Shown: positions 14,457 to 29,400 of the stretch, in pieces
Layout: each line of letters begins with the position of its first letter
How positions within the stretch are numbered: position 1 is the stretch's first letter
Virus record (IMG/VR): IMGVR_UViG_3300027719_000005
Span: 1-62,461 of that record
Length of the DNA stretch: 62,461 bases
Direction: 5' to 3' (one strand)
From: a virus
Translations under genes and position numbers: made by a program
Notes under the pieces: generated by a model
What the model was told of the DNA's origin: nothing
Database searches by the model: none
What the model saw: the letters and a program-made list of their open reading frames with translations, nothing else

Positions 14457-17400
14457 ATGTCCACTGAAAATACAATAGCCAAAATACTTGCTGAACGTAA
14501 TAGCAAAACTCCTGTTAATACAAATGTTGATGATATTGATAAGGGCTACGAGGAATGGAAAGCCCAAAACAATCCATCAAAAGCACCCGAAAAACAGGAG
14601 GATATTACCACCCTAAACAGTGAAATATCCTCACTGAGCAATAGAGTAAAGGAGTATGATGCTATTGATAGTGGCAAAAATAACAGTAGGGCTACAACTA
14701 CAGGGATGTATTCAGGGGGTATGAGCGTTCTGGATGCAGTAAAACCGCTAAAAGAAACCAACGATAAGTACACCGAACTAAGCAAAACTATCGTACAGGA
14801 TAGGGAGCGTTTGGCAGAGCTAAGCAAGAAAAGAGACGCTATAATTAGCGGCTCCGTTGATCCAATAATACAGCAGGTAAAATCGAAAAAAACGGAAATA
14901 TCCGATCAACTAGAAAGATCATACTCTGATTTAGAGAATACGCTTAATGAGGAGTATGACACAGCCGATCCGTTGAAAGCCTTGGAGTACGAGAAGAAAA
15001 GGCAGGAAACCACAAGGCTGATTGAAAGGAAGCAAGCCTTAACTCTATCTGAGGACTATCTTGTCAGAATGAAAGATTTGGCTAATGTTTCTCCAGATAA
15101 ATACATACAGGCACTAGGACAAGGATTTGCAAACCATGACTGGGTAGATATTGCCACTCTAGGGTTAAAGTCAATGGAGGATAACTTCAATCTTGCCAGT
15201 ATTTCAAAAAAAATTATGGCCGGAACCGCCACAGAGGAGGAGAAGGTTGCCTTAACTCTGTACAGCCAATTTAACCAGTTAGCCGCAACCAAGGATAAAC
15301 CTGTTACCTACGATATTGCACAGTCATTCATCCAATCTCTACCCTATATGGCTGATATTGCCATATCTGGAGGGGTTAGGGGAGCGATTACAAAGGGTAT
15401 TACAAAGGGAATTGGAAGAACGGTAGTTAACCTGTCCGATAATGTAGCAGGGATTGTTGCCAATAAAACGGCTCAAAAAGCGGTTAAAGGAACAATAAAG
15501 AATACTGCTAAAATAGCCACTCAGGCCACAGGGGCAATTGCTTCTTCTCCATTGCAGATGAATATGTACAATAACTTTTCCGAAAATAGACTAGCAAACT
15601 ATGTTATTGACTACGACAATGCCGGAGAAGTAATGGTGAGAGAGGCCAAGGATTCTGAAAATGTAGCAGAATCTATGATTAGAGCTATGGCATTAACAGC
15701 ATCCGCAACATTCTCCGAGAGTAGCGGTGTAATTTTCGATGATGCCTTTTCTGCCATTGGGAAAAAGTTCTCTCTGAATAAGCTTAACCCCCATTTTCAA
15801 AACAGCCTTAGTCGAGGTTTTGGTGCAGTAAAGAAAGCCACCAGTTTAAACCAAACATTCGGGGAGGTTGGTGAGGAGTACATTAATAAATTTACGGACA
15901 TTCTAGTTACAAACCCACGAGAAGAGGATGCCAATCAGGATGAGTGGGCCAATTTCTTCAACACAAGGGAAGGATTAACGATACTTGGATCAACCTTGAT
16001 TACTCAAGGAATGTTCAAGGCGCAATACGCTCCACACTTGGTTGACTTAGCAAAGACAAAATCCATCGTTAAGGAGAATGAAACCCTATTGCCGGAAGAA
16101 ATAAGGGCTAAGATAGTTCAGGCCATGAGTGCAAAAACGGCCAACGAGCAAGTTGATGGACTGGTGAACCTAAAATTAGGGAGCATTGAGAACCCTGAGG
16201 AGCGCAGAAGTGTTGTTAACTACATCAAGAGCAAAATTGAGTATGATTTTGTAAAAGGAGTAGCGCAGGGCGATCAGGAAATATACCGGATTAGAAAGGT
16301 AGATGATAGCGTGGCCTCCATTGCTCATAAAGAATCAGGCAAGGTTGTTATTGTTACCGAAACAAACCAGCAAGACCCCAACAACGAGGCTTATGTTATA
16401 GCAGGGAACATTGAAGGGGAGAAAACCGACCTTGTTACCATTATTACCAGCGAGGGTGAAAAGAAGATGGTATCCATAGCCAATCTTAGCATAACAAATA
16501 CGGTTGATGTAAAAGAGCTAAGGGATAACCTGGTAATTGCCGAACTCTCGAAGTTAGAACAGGAAACAGCCCAAGAGGAAGGGATTGAAAAAGCGGAATC
16601 TTTAGGGATCAATGCAGAGGAAGTACCCAGTATTGGGGAGGAGTTACCATTGCCCGATGGAAGTACCATTAAAATAGTATCCGTTGATACCAATGGGGTA
16701 TCATTTGATGTGCTTGACGCGGAGGGAATACCCGCCATGACCAAAAGCCTCAGCTTTGAGGAGTACTCTCAGATGGTTCAACCTACCGCAGAGAATCAAC
16801 CAGTCGAGGGTGGACAACCTGTAATATCCGAGCAGGACACTGAACAAGCACCTATTAGCGAAACCCCTAAAACCATCAAGACCTTAACCGACGGTAAGCA
16901 TAATTTAAGCGTTGCTTTGGATGAGAATAACGAGGGTATTTCTCAGGAGGTATATGATAACCTTCCCGATGCGGAGAAGGTGGTTAATTCCTTGTCGAAA
17001 CGATTCTCCAAGTTGGAGTTTAACATAGTGGACCAATCGGGCGATGATGTATTCTCCCCTGATGCCTATGTTATTTCCGTTAAACCAAGATCAGTTAAAA
17101 GTGTAATTAATCAGCAAGCCAATGAAACCATTGAAAGTGCTATCACCCCAGAAGAAAGCATCACTCCTGAGGCAGTCGTTGATCAAGTTAGCGAACAAGC
17201 AGAAGAAGGACAAATTAAAGAAGTAACCAATGAGCAAGACATACAAGGACAACAAGCATATCCCGAAATTGAGAACCAGGAACAAGTTAAGGGTGAAGAA
17301 ATACGACAGGAAGAAGGACAAAAACCTATCGGAGTAGATGAATTAAATAACACCCAAGCAGAAGAGTTAATCCCTGTTGATGATTCCTCCATAGGTAAAC

Positions 17401-20400
17401 TTAACGAGGAAGAAATAGCCCTTGTTCAGAGCAAACTTGATGATCCTGACGAACCACAGGATCAGAAGGAATACTGGGTAGAGGATATTGAAAAGTTAAA
17501 GACCAACCCTAAAAAGTACTGGAGTGAGTTTTTGGTACAGAAAGGAAATACTGCAAGGGAGGATCAAATTCTATCTATTCAGGACTATTACAACAACAAG
17601 CCTATTATTCAAGACCTAGACGCTCACGTTTCGGAGATTGACAAGAAAGCAGAGATTCAGTCCGAGGAGAAGAAAGTTAATATTGAACCTACTGAGGCGC
17701 AGAAAGAGGCAGGAAACTACAAGAAAGGCCATGTGACTATTGGTGGTTTTGATATTACCATTGAGAACCCTAAAGGATCGTTCCGAAAAGGAAAAGATCG
17801 TAGCGGGAAGGAGTGGAAAGTAAAGATGAACAACACCTACGGTTACTTTAAGCGAACCAAAGGGAAGGATGGGGAGCAAATAGATGTATTCCTTGGGGAA
17901 AATCCAGAGACAGGCAGAATATTCGTGGTGGATCAACTGGGAAAATCTGGAAAACTAACCTTATTTGATGAGCATAAGGTTATGATGGGCTTTAAATCCG
18001 AGAAGGAAGCCAAGGAAGCCTATAAATCTAACTACTCAAAGGACTGGGATGGGTTTGGAGCAATTACCGAAATGTCTAGGGAAGAATTTAAGGCGTGGAT
18101 TGGTGATGGTACCCGAACTAAAAACCCTGTAGAGTGGAAACAGAAACAGAAGAAGTCTAACCCTAACGCTTTTCTACCTAAACAGGCCATTGAATTGCTT
18201 AAATCTGATCCAAACAGTATTGATGAGGCCATTATTCAGCATATACTAAACGGAGGTAAGTTTAGCCGGAACGACTATATACGCCATTCAGGGTTTATGG
18301 ATGGCAGTAAGGAGCTTAACACCGCATCGTTTAACGGCCTGATAAACGGAAAAGATCAGGAGGAGGGGATGCAGTTTGATACATTCCTTGGTACACTAGG
18401 GAATGATTTTGGCATGAACGATGGCATTGATTTAACCAACGCTATTGTTGATGTGCTGAAACTTTCCACCAGAGCCAACCTAGCGAGACGATTAATTGAG
18501 GCATCGGGTACCAGTCAGGATAATCACCCACACCTAAACGATGATTACGCTCAAGGATTAGCGGAACAGGAGGAGGCATTGCGTTTAGCGGAGGATGAGT
18601 TAATGAACGAAGTAGCCGTACTTTTTTACTCAAATTATCCTCAAATAACTAACCAAGAATATGCAGAATTATTTAACTTTGGAGAAAATGAATACAATGA
18701 GCAACGAAATGAACCAACAGCCGAAGGAGACATTCGAACAGTTCAAGGAGAGACTGGAGAAGATGGTGGAGTCGATAATGCAGGAGACAGGCAAGACGAA
18801 ACTGGAAGTGTACCGGGAATTGAAGTGGATGGGCGAACAGAAGGCGAAGGAAGTGCAGAAGTAAACCCCCAAAACCAAGTTCCCGAAGTCGGGAATATGG
18901 TAGAATCACAAGAAGTTGATCGTGTTCCTGATACAAAGGAAACGATAGAAACTACAAAAAAAACATTTTTATTCATGTCCGATAGCCCTATGCACCAAGC
19001 AAGGGCTTTAGGTGTGTTAACTAGAAACACAAAGGTAGATGGCGTAGTAATGCCAATTTACCAATGGATTGAAGGATTACCAAGCGGATTAGGGGTAGGA
19101 AAACAAAAGATTTATACCAAAAACGCTAAATCTGACGATGGATCAGTAGAAAAATTAGTCTTAGGAAATTATATTGTAGGTTCAAAAGCAGAACAAGATT
19201 ACTATAACTATATTCAAACTGGGGGTGTTTCTTACACTCAATTCCTTGCAGACAAGAAAGTGCAGGATGAAATCATTGCAGAGAAAAAAAGAATTGAGAA
19301 AGAGGCGCAGGATAAGATATTTGAAGATAAGCGCAGAAATGATAATGAGGCATACAAAAAAGCTAAGGAAGATCAAATAAAAGAACTTATCGAGAAAGGA
19401 AAACAGCCAACAATTGATAAGTTTACCGAATCATTTAAGAATAAAATAAAACAACTTCAATCTAAGCCTCAAACAAGTGCGGTAAAAGAAGAAATAGCCT
19501 ACAATAACAGAATGATAGAGCAAACTATCAGTCAGGTTGAAAGCAGTTACGATATTGCAACAACCATGTATGAAGTTATTGAAGGAGAAGTTAAGCCAAA
19601 ATATACTTTCAGTATAGGGGATAAGGTATTGTTCCCTGCAACAATTGACCACAAACAAACTCTTATTGAAACTGTCATTGAGTCAAGCAGATCGGATAAT
19701 AACGATAAGATTATTTTTAAGGTAGCGAAAAAAGAAGGCATAGTAAATCCATACAGTTCATACGATGGATTGAGACCTGTTATAGATAACGACCAGTCGA
19801 GTCCAGAAAATAAAAACCCTGAGAACGTTTCTAATGTCGATGCAATCAAATCTGTAATATCCTTACAGGACGAGCAGGAAACTACCATTAGTAGGCTTAA
19901 ATCTATTGCGGCTCAACCACAGAAAACCGCCAAGGATAATCAGGACAAGACACAACTAGAATACAAATTAGGACAGATTGAGGAAAAACTTAACAAGGCT
20001 CAAGCCTTAGTTAATATTCCTGCCGAAAAATTACCCGCAGTTACTAAGTTAGTACGACAAGCATTGGCCGAAGAGAAAGCCATTGATGCTAGGATTGAGT
20101 CGTTAAACTCCCAGAAAAAGAACAAGGAGAAGGAATTTAATACCCGCAATGGTGTATTTGGGGATAATAAGGAGATTGCCGACAAAGCAAAAGGGCAACA
20201 ATCCCTATTTGCTGGAGATATATTTGAGGCCAGCACTAACACTTTAGCCAATACCATTAAGCCTATTAACGACAGTATAGCCAAACTGGAGGAGGAGAAA
20301 CAGCGCAATGCTAAAATCCTTACCGATAAGGTTGAACTGGAGTTACAGGGAGCGCAACAGGAGATTAAGGAGGAGGTTAAAGCGGAACCAAAAGGAGACC

Positions 20401-23400
20401 TATTTCTAAAGGCAAGTGAAATTATTGAAACAAGCCCAAAAGGCAGGGTATTGTCAGATATTAATGAATTAATACACACTGCAAAGAACATACAACAATT
20501 AAAACAACTATTAGAACTTCCTTATATAAAACAAACATTCGGGTTGGTTCAAGAAGTTAATAGTGCAATTAACTATCTTGAAAGACATCCTGAAAAGCAA
20601 GAGCAACAGGTTAATCAAAGCGAAAAAGGCGATTTTGACTTTGAGGCTCTTTTTGAAGAAACGCCATCAAATGAAGTCAATGGGAAACAAGAACCGGACA
20701 ACTACGAAGATTGGTATCAAAATAGCAGTTTTTCTAAGAAATGGGCCGCAACTAGAGCTGAGGCTATAGAGAAGGTAAAACAAACCTACATTAATGCTTT
20801 ACGGACAAAGAATGAATGGGAGAGTAAGGATTATAAAAATCACGGAGGAAGCGTAGAGGTTGGTAAAAATAAAGATGATTTCGATGGAGGAAATGTAGGC
20901 ATTGACTATATCAACAATAAGCGAAAAAAAGATGCGATTAGTAATGCAATATCGGATACAGAACAGGCTATTACCGATTTGAAAAGTTTAAAACTGTCAC
21001 AATCGGAGATAGATAATTTTATTTCAAGCATAAGCAAAGCAGAACAGCCAAAAGTTAAGCCCGAATTTGCAGGGAGTGTTCTTGAAACGGAGAGTAAAAC
21101 AGAAAACAAAACCTACTCTATACCAGAAACATTCAACCTATCAACATTCTCCAAATTTAGCACAGAGTTAAGCAATGGTAATGTTCAGGTAGATGATTTT
21201 AAGAAAGCCTTTAACGTACTAATTGAGAGTAAGGCTTCAATTATTGAGGAGTTATCCAAGAAAACAAAAGCGGAGTTACTAGCCAACATGAACAGCATGG
21301 GGCAGTATCGCTACAAGAACGAAAATAAGGACTCTATAGTTAAGGCTTTATTCAGCGATATGCTGATGACGTTTTCTTTTGGTAGTATTTCCTACAATAT
21401 GGGCGAAACCATAGAACAGGCTATAACTAAAAAAGTTGACGCTACTACACAGGAGCAAATTAACGACTATGTGGACGAGACCAAGAAGCGTAGGGAGGAG
21501 TATTTGGAGCGTGTTAAAGCCCACAAGAAAGCACTATCAAACCCAGAAACGCTTGAGGAGTTTAAGGTATTCATTAAGTATAACGGAATTGAGAAACTAT
21601 CTCCAGAGCAAAAGGCTACCTACGATGATTTAGTTACCGACAAGGTACTTGAAAATAGAAGTGACGATGCTAAAAAAGGAGCGATAGTAGAGAAGGTAGA
21701 TTTAGGTGACACAGAAATGTCTATTGCTGAAACTAAGCACACCAAAACTGGCATACCTTTATTTGTTGTTCGTTTATCTGCAAGAATACCTGAGGAACAG
21801 TACAAGGAGTTGAATAAAAAGGCAAAACAACTTGGAGGTTACTACTCATCATACGCAAAAGATGGAGCGATACCGGGTTTTCAATTCAAAACTTTAGAAC
21901 AAGCCCAGGCGTTTAGTGGACTTAAAACTCAGGATGCCTCAAATATTGATATAAAAGAGGAGGTAAAGGAGCAAAAAGTAGAGCAGAAAATCTCCAAACT
22001 AAGGGAGAACGCTCAAAAGATTATAGAGAGGGTTGACTCTGAGTTAAACAGAGACAGGCTAACTAATACTGCAAAGAGAGCAAGAGAAGCCGCTTCTACA
22101 GAGGCTAGGTTGAACGAGGAGAAGCGTATTGCTCAAACCATGCTTAACATTGCCGATGCAATAGAGAATGGAGATGTAAAACTACTCGATGGCATTAAGG
22201 CAAAAACTCACATAGAACTACTGGATAACCTTATTAAATCAGCAAAATACGCTGAAATAAGTAGCAAGGCTGAAAGTTATTCTGATAGACAGAAGTATGA
22301 AGGAGAACCCGCGACACTTGAGACTATTGAATACCTGAAAAATGGATTCTACCCAAGCATTTACGGAACAACGCTGAAAGATGTAATTAACAAGGTTGAG
22401 AACAAGCCCGGATTAAAACAACTTGCGACTAAATGGAGTAAGAAGTTATCTGGACTAGGAGAATACGACAGTTACCAAGTAACAAATGATACAGATATAT
22501 CCGAAATAGAGCAACTATTCAACGGGTTATCAGAGAGCGATAAGAAGTACAACCGTATAGGCACAGTATTAGCCGACTTTAACAGGCTAAAGACAATGGG
22601 TATTGAAAACGACTCCATGCTACGTGCCGCACTTAGGGAGTACATTCAGTTCCGTGGCAAAAAACAGGCTCCTGACAAAGTTAAGGAGTTAGAACGAGCC
22701 ATTGTTGGCCGTGCAAAGAATTTGGGTGTTGACTTCTTTCCGACTCCAGCAGAGACCGCTAAGATGATGGTTGAACTAGCAGGGGTTACTGAGGATATGG
22801 AAATACTTGAGCCAAGCGCAGGGAACGGCAATATAGCAGACCAAATTAAGCAAGTAGGTGTAATGCCTGATGTTATAGAAATATCCTCAGAATTATCCGA
22901 AATACTCAAGGCTAAAGGCTACGATGTAGTGGCAGATGATTTTATGGAGTACACTGAAAAGAAGTACGATAGAATCATAATGAATCCTCCTTTCTCAAAT
23001 GGAATGGATGGAGACCATGTAAAACACGCCTACGAAATACTTAAACCGGGAGGGAAACTTGTTGCTATTGTTGGAGAGGGAACATTTATTAGGAACGATA
23101 AAAAAGCCACAGCATTTAGGGAGTGGCTTGAAGAGGTTGGAGGCAATGAGACTAAACTAGAAAGCGGAACATTCCAAGATAAAACCTTGCTTAATACCAC
23201 TGGAGCAAACGCTAGAATTGTTGTTATCGAGAAAGAAGGTGAATTTATTGATGATACACCAGATGAAACTGTAGATAAACAGGAAGTAGTTAACGAGAAT
23301 GTTTCTCAGGATAAAAAAGAGGTTGAACAAGAACAGTTAGAGGCAGTAGAGCCTATAAATGATATTCAGGACTTTGGGGAGAAGGTAGGAGGAGCCAGAA

Positions 23401-26400
23401 AAGATATGGGTATAACCCGAACCGCAAGGGAAAAGGACTCTATGCCAGCATGGAGAAGAAAGTATGAGTATGCAAACCCTAATGGAACGGTAATGCTAAT
23501 TGGTAAAGTGGACACCTCTAAGCCTTTTATTGTGAACTTCTTTGAGGAAGTAAAAGGCATGATGGGTAAACACAGCCGACAAATTATAGTAAGCGAAGTA
23601 AAGGATGGGTATATTACAAGGAATCCAATGATTTTTAGCTCAGAGGAGGAGGCAGAAAATTACATACCTATATACGAAGTTCACAGACAAGGTTATAAAA
23701 TAAACCAAAAGGGCGATGAATTTGTAATTTACAAACGTGCTTCTACAGGTAAAGCCCTTGAGTTTGATAAATTTCCAACCATTGAGGACGCACAGGCTTA
23801 CATAAACTCCACAGAGGGAGCAACATCTCTTCTTAACAGGAAAAGGGAGTCGTTTAGTATTCCAAGCCTTGAAAGAGTACAACGAACCGGAAAGGACTAC
23901 AGGCAAGGTAAGAACATTTCTACCGATGAGTTTTATAATACATTTGGATTTAGAGGTGGAGAGTTTGGAAAGTGGGTAAAACCAGAGGAGCGACAAGCCC
24001 TTTTAAACATTGCCTACGACTCTTTAATGGATATGGCGAACTTACTAAACCTTCCTCCAAAAGCATTGTCTCTAAACGGTGAACTTTCAATCGCATTTGG
24101 AGCAAGAGGGATTGGTGGACTAGAGGGAGGCGTAAAAGCACACTACGAAGGTAATAGGGCTGTAATAAACATGACCAGACTAAACGGAGCAGGAAGTTTA
24201 GCCCATGAATGGATGCATGCCCTTGATAACTACTTTGGATTGCAGGATGCTAAACAAGATTACTCCAGGGATGATAAAGGCGAACTGATTAGTAAGGATT
24301 ACTTCTTCTCAGAGGTAAAAACCTACAAGGCTGGAATGAGACCAGAACTTAAAAAGGCACTGGAGGAAATTTTGGACAACCTAGTTAAGAAAACCGTTAC
24401 TAGAGATATAGCCCAAGATGCTAAACAAAAACTCTACGATGGGTTTGAAAGGAGTATTTTAGGAGAAGCAGACCGTTTAAAGGCAAAACTGAATAATGGG
24501 GTGCGAACTTATAAATACAACAGAAAGACCAAACAAAGAGAGGAAGTTGTAGTAAAAGCAACCGCAGAGCAACTAGAGAAGGCCAATGCCTTAATAGATA
24601 AAATCACATCAGGCAACTCTGAAAAGCCTAAATGGCAATCCATAACCGCTAATTCTTTTGGTGATTACTCGTATATCAGCGATGATATTAGAGCTCTTGA
24701 CGAGATATATAAATCAGTGTTTGGGGGAACCGGTTTAAAGAGAAACGGCAACGGATATTATAACTTTGGCTATTACGCTGAAAAGTTATACCACATCAAG
24801 GAAGAACTAGAGAAAGCGAAAAACGGAGAGCAGGAAACAGTAAAAATTAAAACGGATTTACTGGATAGCTCCTCACGATTTGACGCATCAAGAGTTAGCC
24901 CTTACTATAGTAAGCCAATTGAAATGCTTGCGAGAGCCTTTGAGCAGTATATGGTAACTAAACTTGGAACAGAAAAGAGCGACTATTTACAGTACGATAA
25001 AAGCCCAGTTTACAAGGCTCTTTACGATATTACTCCATACCCAGAGGGAGAAGAGTTAGAGACATTAAACAAAGCCTTTGACAACCTATTTAGCGCAATT
25101 AAAACCGAGGAGAGGGAGGATGGCAATGTGGTGATGTTTAAAGCCAACAACCCAACCTTTTACCCCAATGCAGAGAAATCCTTAGAGTCATTAAGCGATA
25201 ACAACAGAACACCCGAACAATGGAGAGCCGAACTGCTAAAGAACGGAGCCAAGGAATCTGAGTTAAACTACATGGGATGGAGCCAATTTGTAGAGGGTAA
25301 GAGAACCTTGACAAAAAATGACTTGACAGAATTTGTCAACTCGAATAAGGTGGAGGTGCAAGAGGTTGTAAAACAAACAGAACCTCTTCAAGTAACAAAA
25401 AATGATGCTTTAAAAGCAGAATTGGTTGATGATATGTGGTATGTTGATTTCGGACAAACAACAGTACCTATTAGAAAATTCTCAGCCGAAACAAAAGAAG
25501 AAGCAATTGAACAAGCGGTAGAAGAGTATAATGAAAATATTGGGGAATATAATACAAATGGAAACACCAAATTCGCCCAGTACTCCACCCCCGGAGGCAA
25601 GAACTACAGGGAGGTGTTGCTGACTTTGCCTAGTTTTAAATTACCTCCTAAAGCAGACGATAAATTAAGACTAGAATTGCTATTTGAAAAAAGAAAACGA
25701 ATTACAGAGAGTGAAAATCCAGACCAAGAACAACTAAGAATAATTAATGATAAAATAGAAATTATTTCTAATAGAATTGATGAGTCAAAAGATTTTCGAA
25801 GTTCCCACTTCAACGAACCCAACATAGCCGCCCACGTAAGACTAAGCGAATTTACCGACAAGCAAGGTAGAAGAGTACTGTTAGTAGACGAGGTGCAGAG
25901 TGATTGGGCGCAGAAAGGGAAAAAAGAAGGATTTAAGGTTCCTGCTGAATTTAACGAAGAAGAATTTAAGGATTGGTATGAAAGAGTCAAAACTGACCAA
26001 GAACCAAACTATTCCGACCTGCAAAACGACAATAAGTTTTATAATTACGCCAAGCAAGTATTTCTTGATGAGAAACAGGAGCGCATAGATAGAGATGCTG
26101 TTCCCGATATGCCATTCAAGAAAACCGACCAGTGGGTAGGCTTAGGAATGAAGTGGGCGATACAGTATGCCGCCAAGAATGGTTTTGATGGCGTGGCTTG
26201 GACTACTGGAGAGCAACAGGCCGAGAGGTATGATTTGAGTAAACAGGTGGACAGCATAGCAACAAAGAAAGAAAGGAATGGACTTTATACTATTTTGGGA
26301 AACAAAAATGGCAAACATGTATTTACTCAAATTGATATTCCAGAAAATAAACTTGAAGGAATTATAGGGAAAGACCTTGCCAAAAAAATTATTGATTATC

Positions 26401-29400
26401 ACAACGAAGTATCTTCTGGTTGGCATTCTTTTTCAGGAATTGATTTACAAATAGGCGATGAAGGAATGGTAGCCTTCTACGACAACATTATTCCTTCATG
26501 GGTGAATAAGTACGCTAAGAAATTTGATACCAAAACAACCACTACCGAGATTGATACCACACCTGATATAGTAGAGCATGGTATTGATTTAAACACTGGA
26601 GAGGTAAATAAAACCAAGGAGTATAAACAGGTTCACTACTTACCCATAAGCGACAGCATGGTTAAAACCGTAATGAACGGACAGCCCATGTTCAGAAGTG
26701 CTGGTGATGTACTGAATAATTCTGAAAGCGAGAGAAAGTTCCTAGCAGTTCAGTCAGAATTTAATAGGATTGCCGAACTATCCAATGGAGCCATAACCGC
26801 AGAGTTAGTTAGAACTGTAGATGAACTACCAGAGGTATTAAGAAGGAATGGAATATCGGAAAAAACAATCAATGCAATATCCGAGGATATTAAAAAGAGC
26901 CATATTTCGGGATTCTTTTTAAGGGGCAAAGCCTATGTAATTAGCGACAACGCCATTGATGCAAAAGAGGCTGTAAGAACTCTTATCCACGAAAGAGGAG
27001 TACATGGAGGTATTAGAATATTAATCCCCGATGCAGACACAAGACTTGACTTTTTAGAAAGGGTATATGAGTCGATTGGGGAGGAAGCCTTCAATAAGAT
27101 GCTTCTTGAGAATGGAGGACACCCAGATCAGTATAAAGAAAAAAGTAATTGGGAAAAGGGCGAAGAGTACCTTGCTTTCCTATCCGAAAAGATAATTACC
27201 GAGAAGGATTTAACCCCAAAAGAAAGGGGTGTTTGGGAGTGGCTTAAAAATTATATCAATAATTTAGTAGGTAAAGTGTTGCGTTTTGATGTAAATAGTA
27301 TTAAATTTACTGATAAAGAACTAGCCCACATTGTTAGGGCATCAGTAAGCGCAAACCATGTCACTACTAACATTCCATCTGGAAGAGGAAGAGCAGAAAA
27401 AGAAACGTCACCTTCGTCAGTTCGAGAGGAGAATAGGAACAATAGCGTACTGGAAGGGAGTGACAGAGGAGACGATGTACACGATAACGTACAATATCCC
27501 GATAGCAGAAGATCACGATGCCTCCAGCATATTAAAGATGCGCTCGGAAAAGAACAACTAAACAATCTCCCCTACAATCACGGTACTGGAATAAAATTTG
27601 ACCGCTTTGACATTGGCAAGGTAGGCGCGGGAACTGGAGAAAAAATTCACGGATTCGGTTTATACTTCAACATTACCACTCTGGATAAAGAGGTAGGTAA
27701 GTCATACGCTAGAATGAACACCCTTTACACCCCTCAGGGTATTCAGTACATGAATGATGTAAAGAAGGATGTTGGAGCGTTGGCTCAATCCTATCTTAAT
27801 AAGGCTTTCTTAAAGCATCATGGCCGAGAAACCAAGGAAAGCACTATCAGCGCACTAAAAAAACTACTTGAATTAGCATCAACCGACAATGCAAAAACTA
27901 CACTCAGCAGTTTGATTGCCTACGTGGAGTCAAAACCATTCCCCAATGATAGGTACCTGGTAACAGGAACCATAAAAAGTAACAGGAAGGACTTTAACTT
28001 TTTATCGTGGAATGAACCGCTATTTAAGGATCAGTGGGATGCTATTATAAACAGGCTAAAGGTTGAGCAGTTTAACGAGAATGAGTTTATTGAGAAGATT
28101 GCCAATAACACCTATGCCTATAACATAGACACCAATACCTTTGAGTTTAACGATCCTACCGGAATGAACGCCTACAGAGCGTTATCCGAAGTAGTAGGAG
28201 GCGATGAAATAGCCAGCAATCTACTAAGCAGAGCCGGAATAGATGGAACTATCTACTTTGACAATACCGTAAACGATGGCAACGAAAGAATAGATGTTTG
28301 CTTATTCTCCCATGAAGGGGTTGACATTGAAGATACAGTAATGTTTAGACACGCTGGTGAGTACATTAAGGGTGCAACCAACGAAACAGACCTTTCAAAC
28401 CTTGAGATAGCCCAAGAGTTAATTCAGGACAGAATGTACTCGGTTAGAAAATTGCAGGATATAATCAGCAAAAGAGGAGGTAAGATTGATGACTTCTCCA
28501 ATGTGTATATTCTCGAAAATTTAGCCGCCAGTAAAGCCGATGCCGCAATGGACTCTTTCAGAAATAAACAGTTGAAAGAAATTACCAGCGTTATTGCGGA
28601 GATAATGAGTACTACCGGAGCAACGTATCAGGAAGTTACTGATTATATGATTGCCAAGCATACCCCAGAGCGCAATGAGTATTTTAGGGAGCAAGGACGA
28701 AAAGGTGAGAAATTTGCCGGGGAGTTAAACGACAAGGAGGCCGAGGATATTGTTAAGGCATTTGAGGACAAAATAGGAGAGTTAACCACGTTCAGGCTTT
28801 GGGATGCAATCAGAAAAGCCACCAACTTCACCTTGGATAAATACTTGGAGTATGGGTTTATCAATAAAGCGGATCATACCCATATTAAGGCTAGATGGCA
28901 CTACTATATTCCGCTTAGAGGATGGGCTGTAAAGGATGAGATTGATAGCATTTGGGATTATTCCGATAAGGAATCGGAGGGATCGCTAAACCTGATGAAA
29001 ACAGCCAAGGGAAGAACCAGCAAAGCGGATAATCCACTAGCGCATATTATTAGTATGGCCCACTCTGCAATTGTTACCGGGGAGAAAAATATGATCAAAC
29101 AAGCAACCTTTAGGCTTGCCAATAACAATAAAGAAATGAAAGACCTCTTTGTACCTAAGAAGGTATATCAGGTTATAACTGGAAAAGACTCTGATGGTAA
29201 GGATATAATTACCGAAGTGTACGAAAAACCAGAACAAAAACTATTTGACGAAGGAAAAGTAATTACCAAGACCAACAGAAGTCACCATAGGTTTAGACCT
29301 GTTAACCAGTCAAAGCAAAACGAGGTAACAGCATGGGTTAATGGAGAGAAAGTAGTGGTGGTTTTTGACGATCCAAGGATTGCCAATGCCATAAACTACA

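Noticed and set aside
20563-20769. Lys-rich plus-strand alternative frame in the giant gene
   Set aside because: Unlike the two overprint candidates it is repetitive Lys/Leu sequence arising from AAA/AAG-rich codons, and the main frame there is normal.
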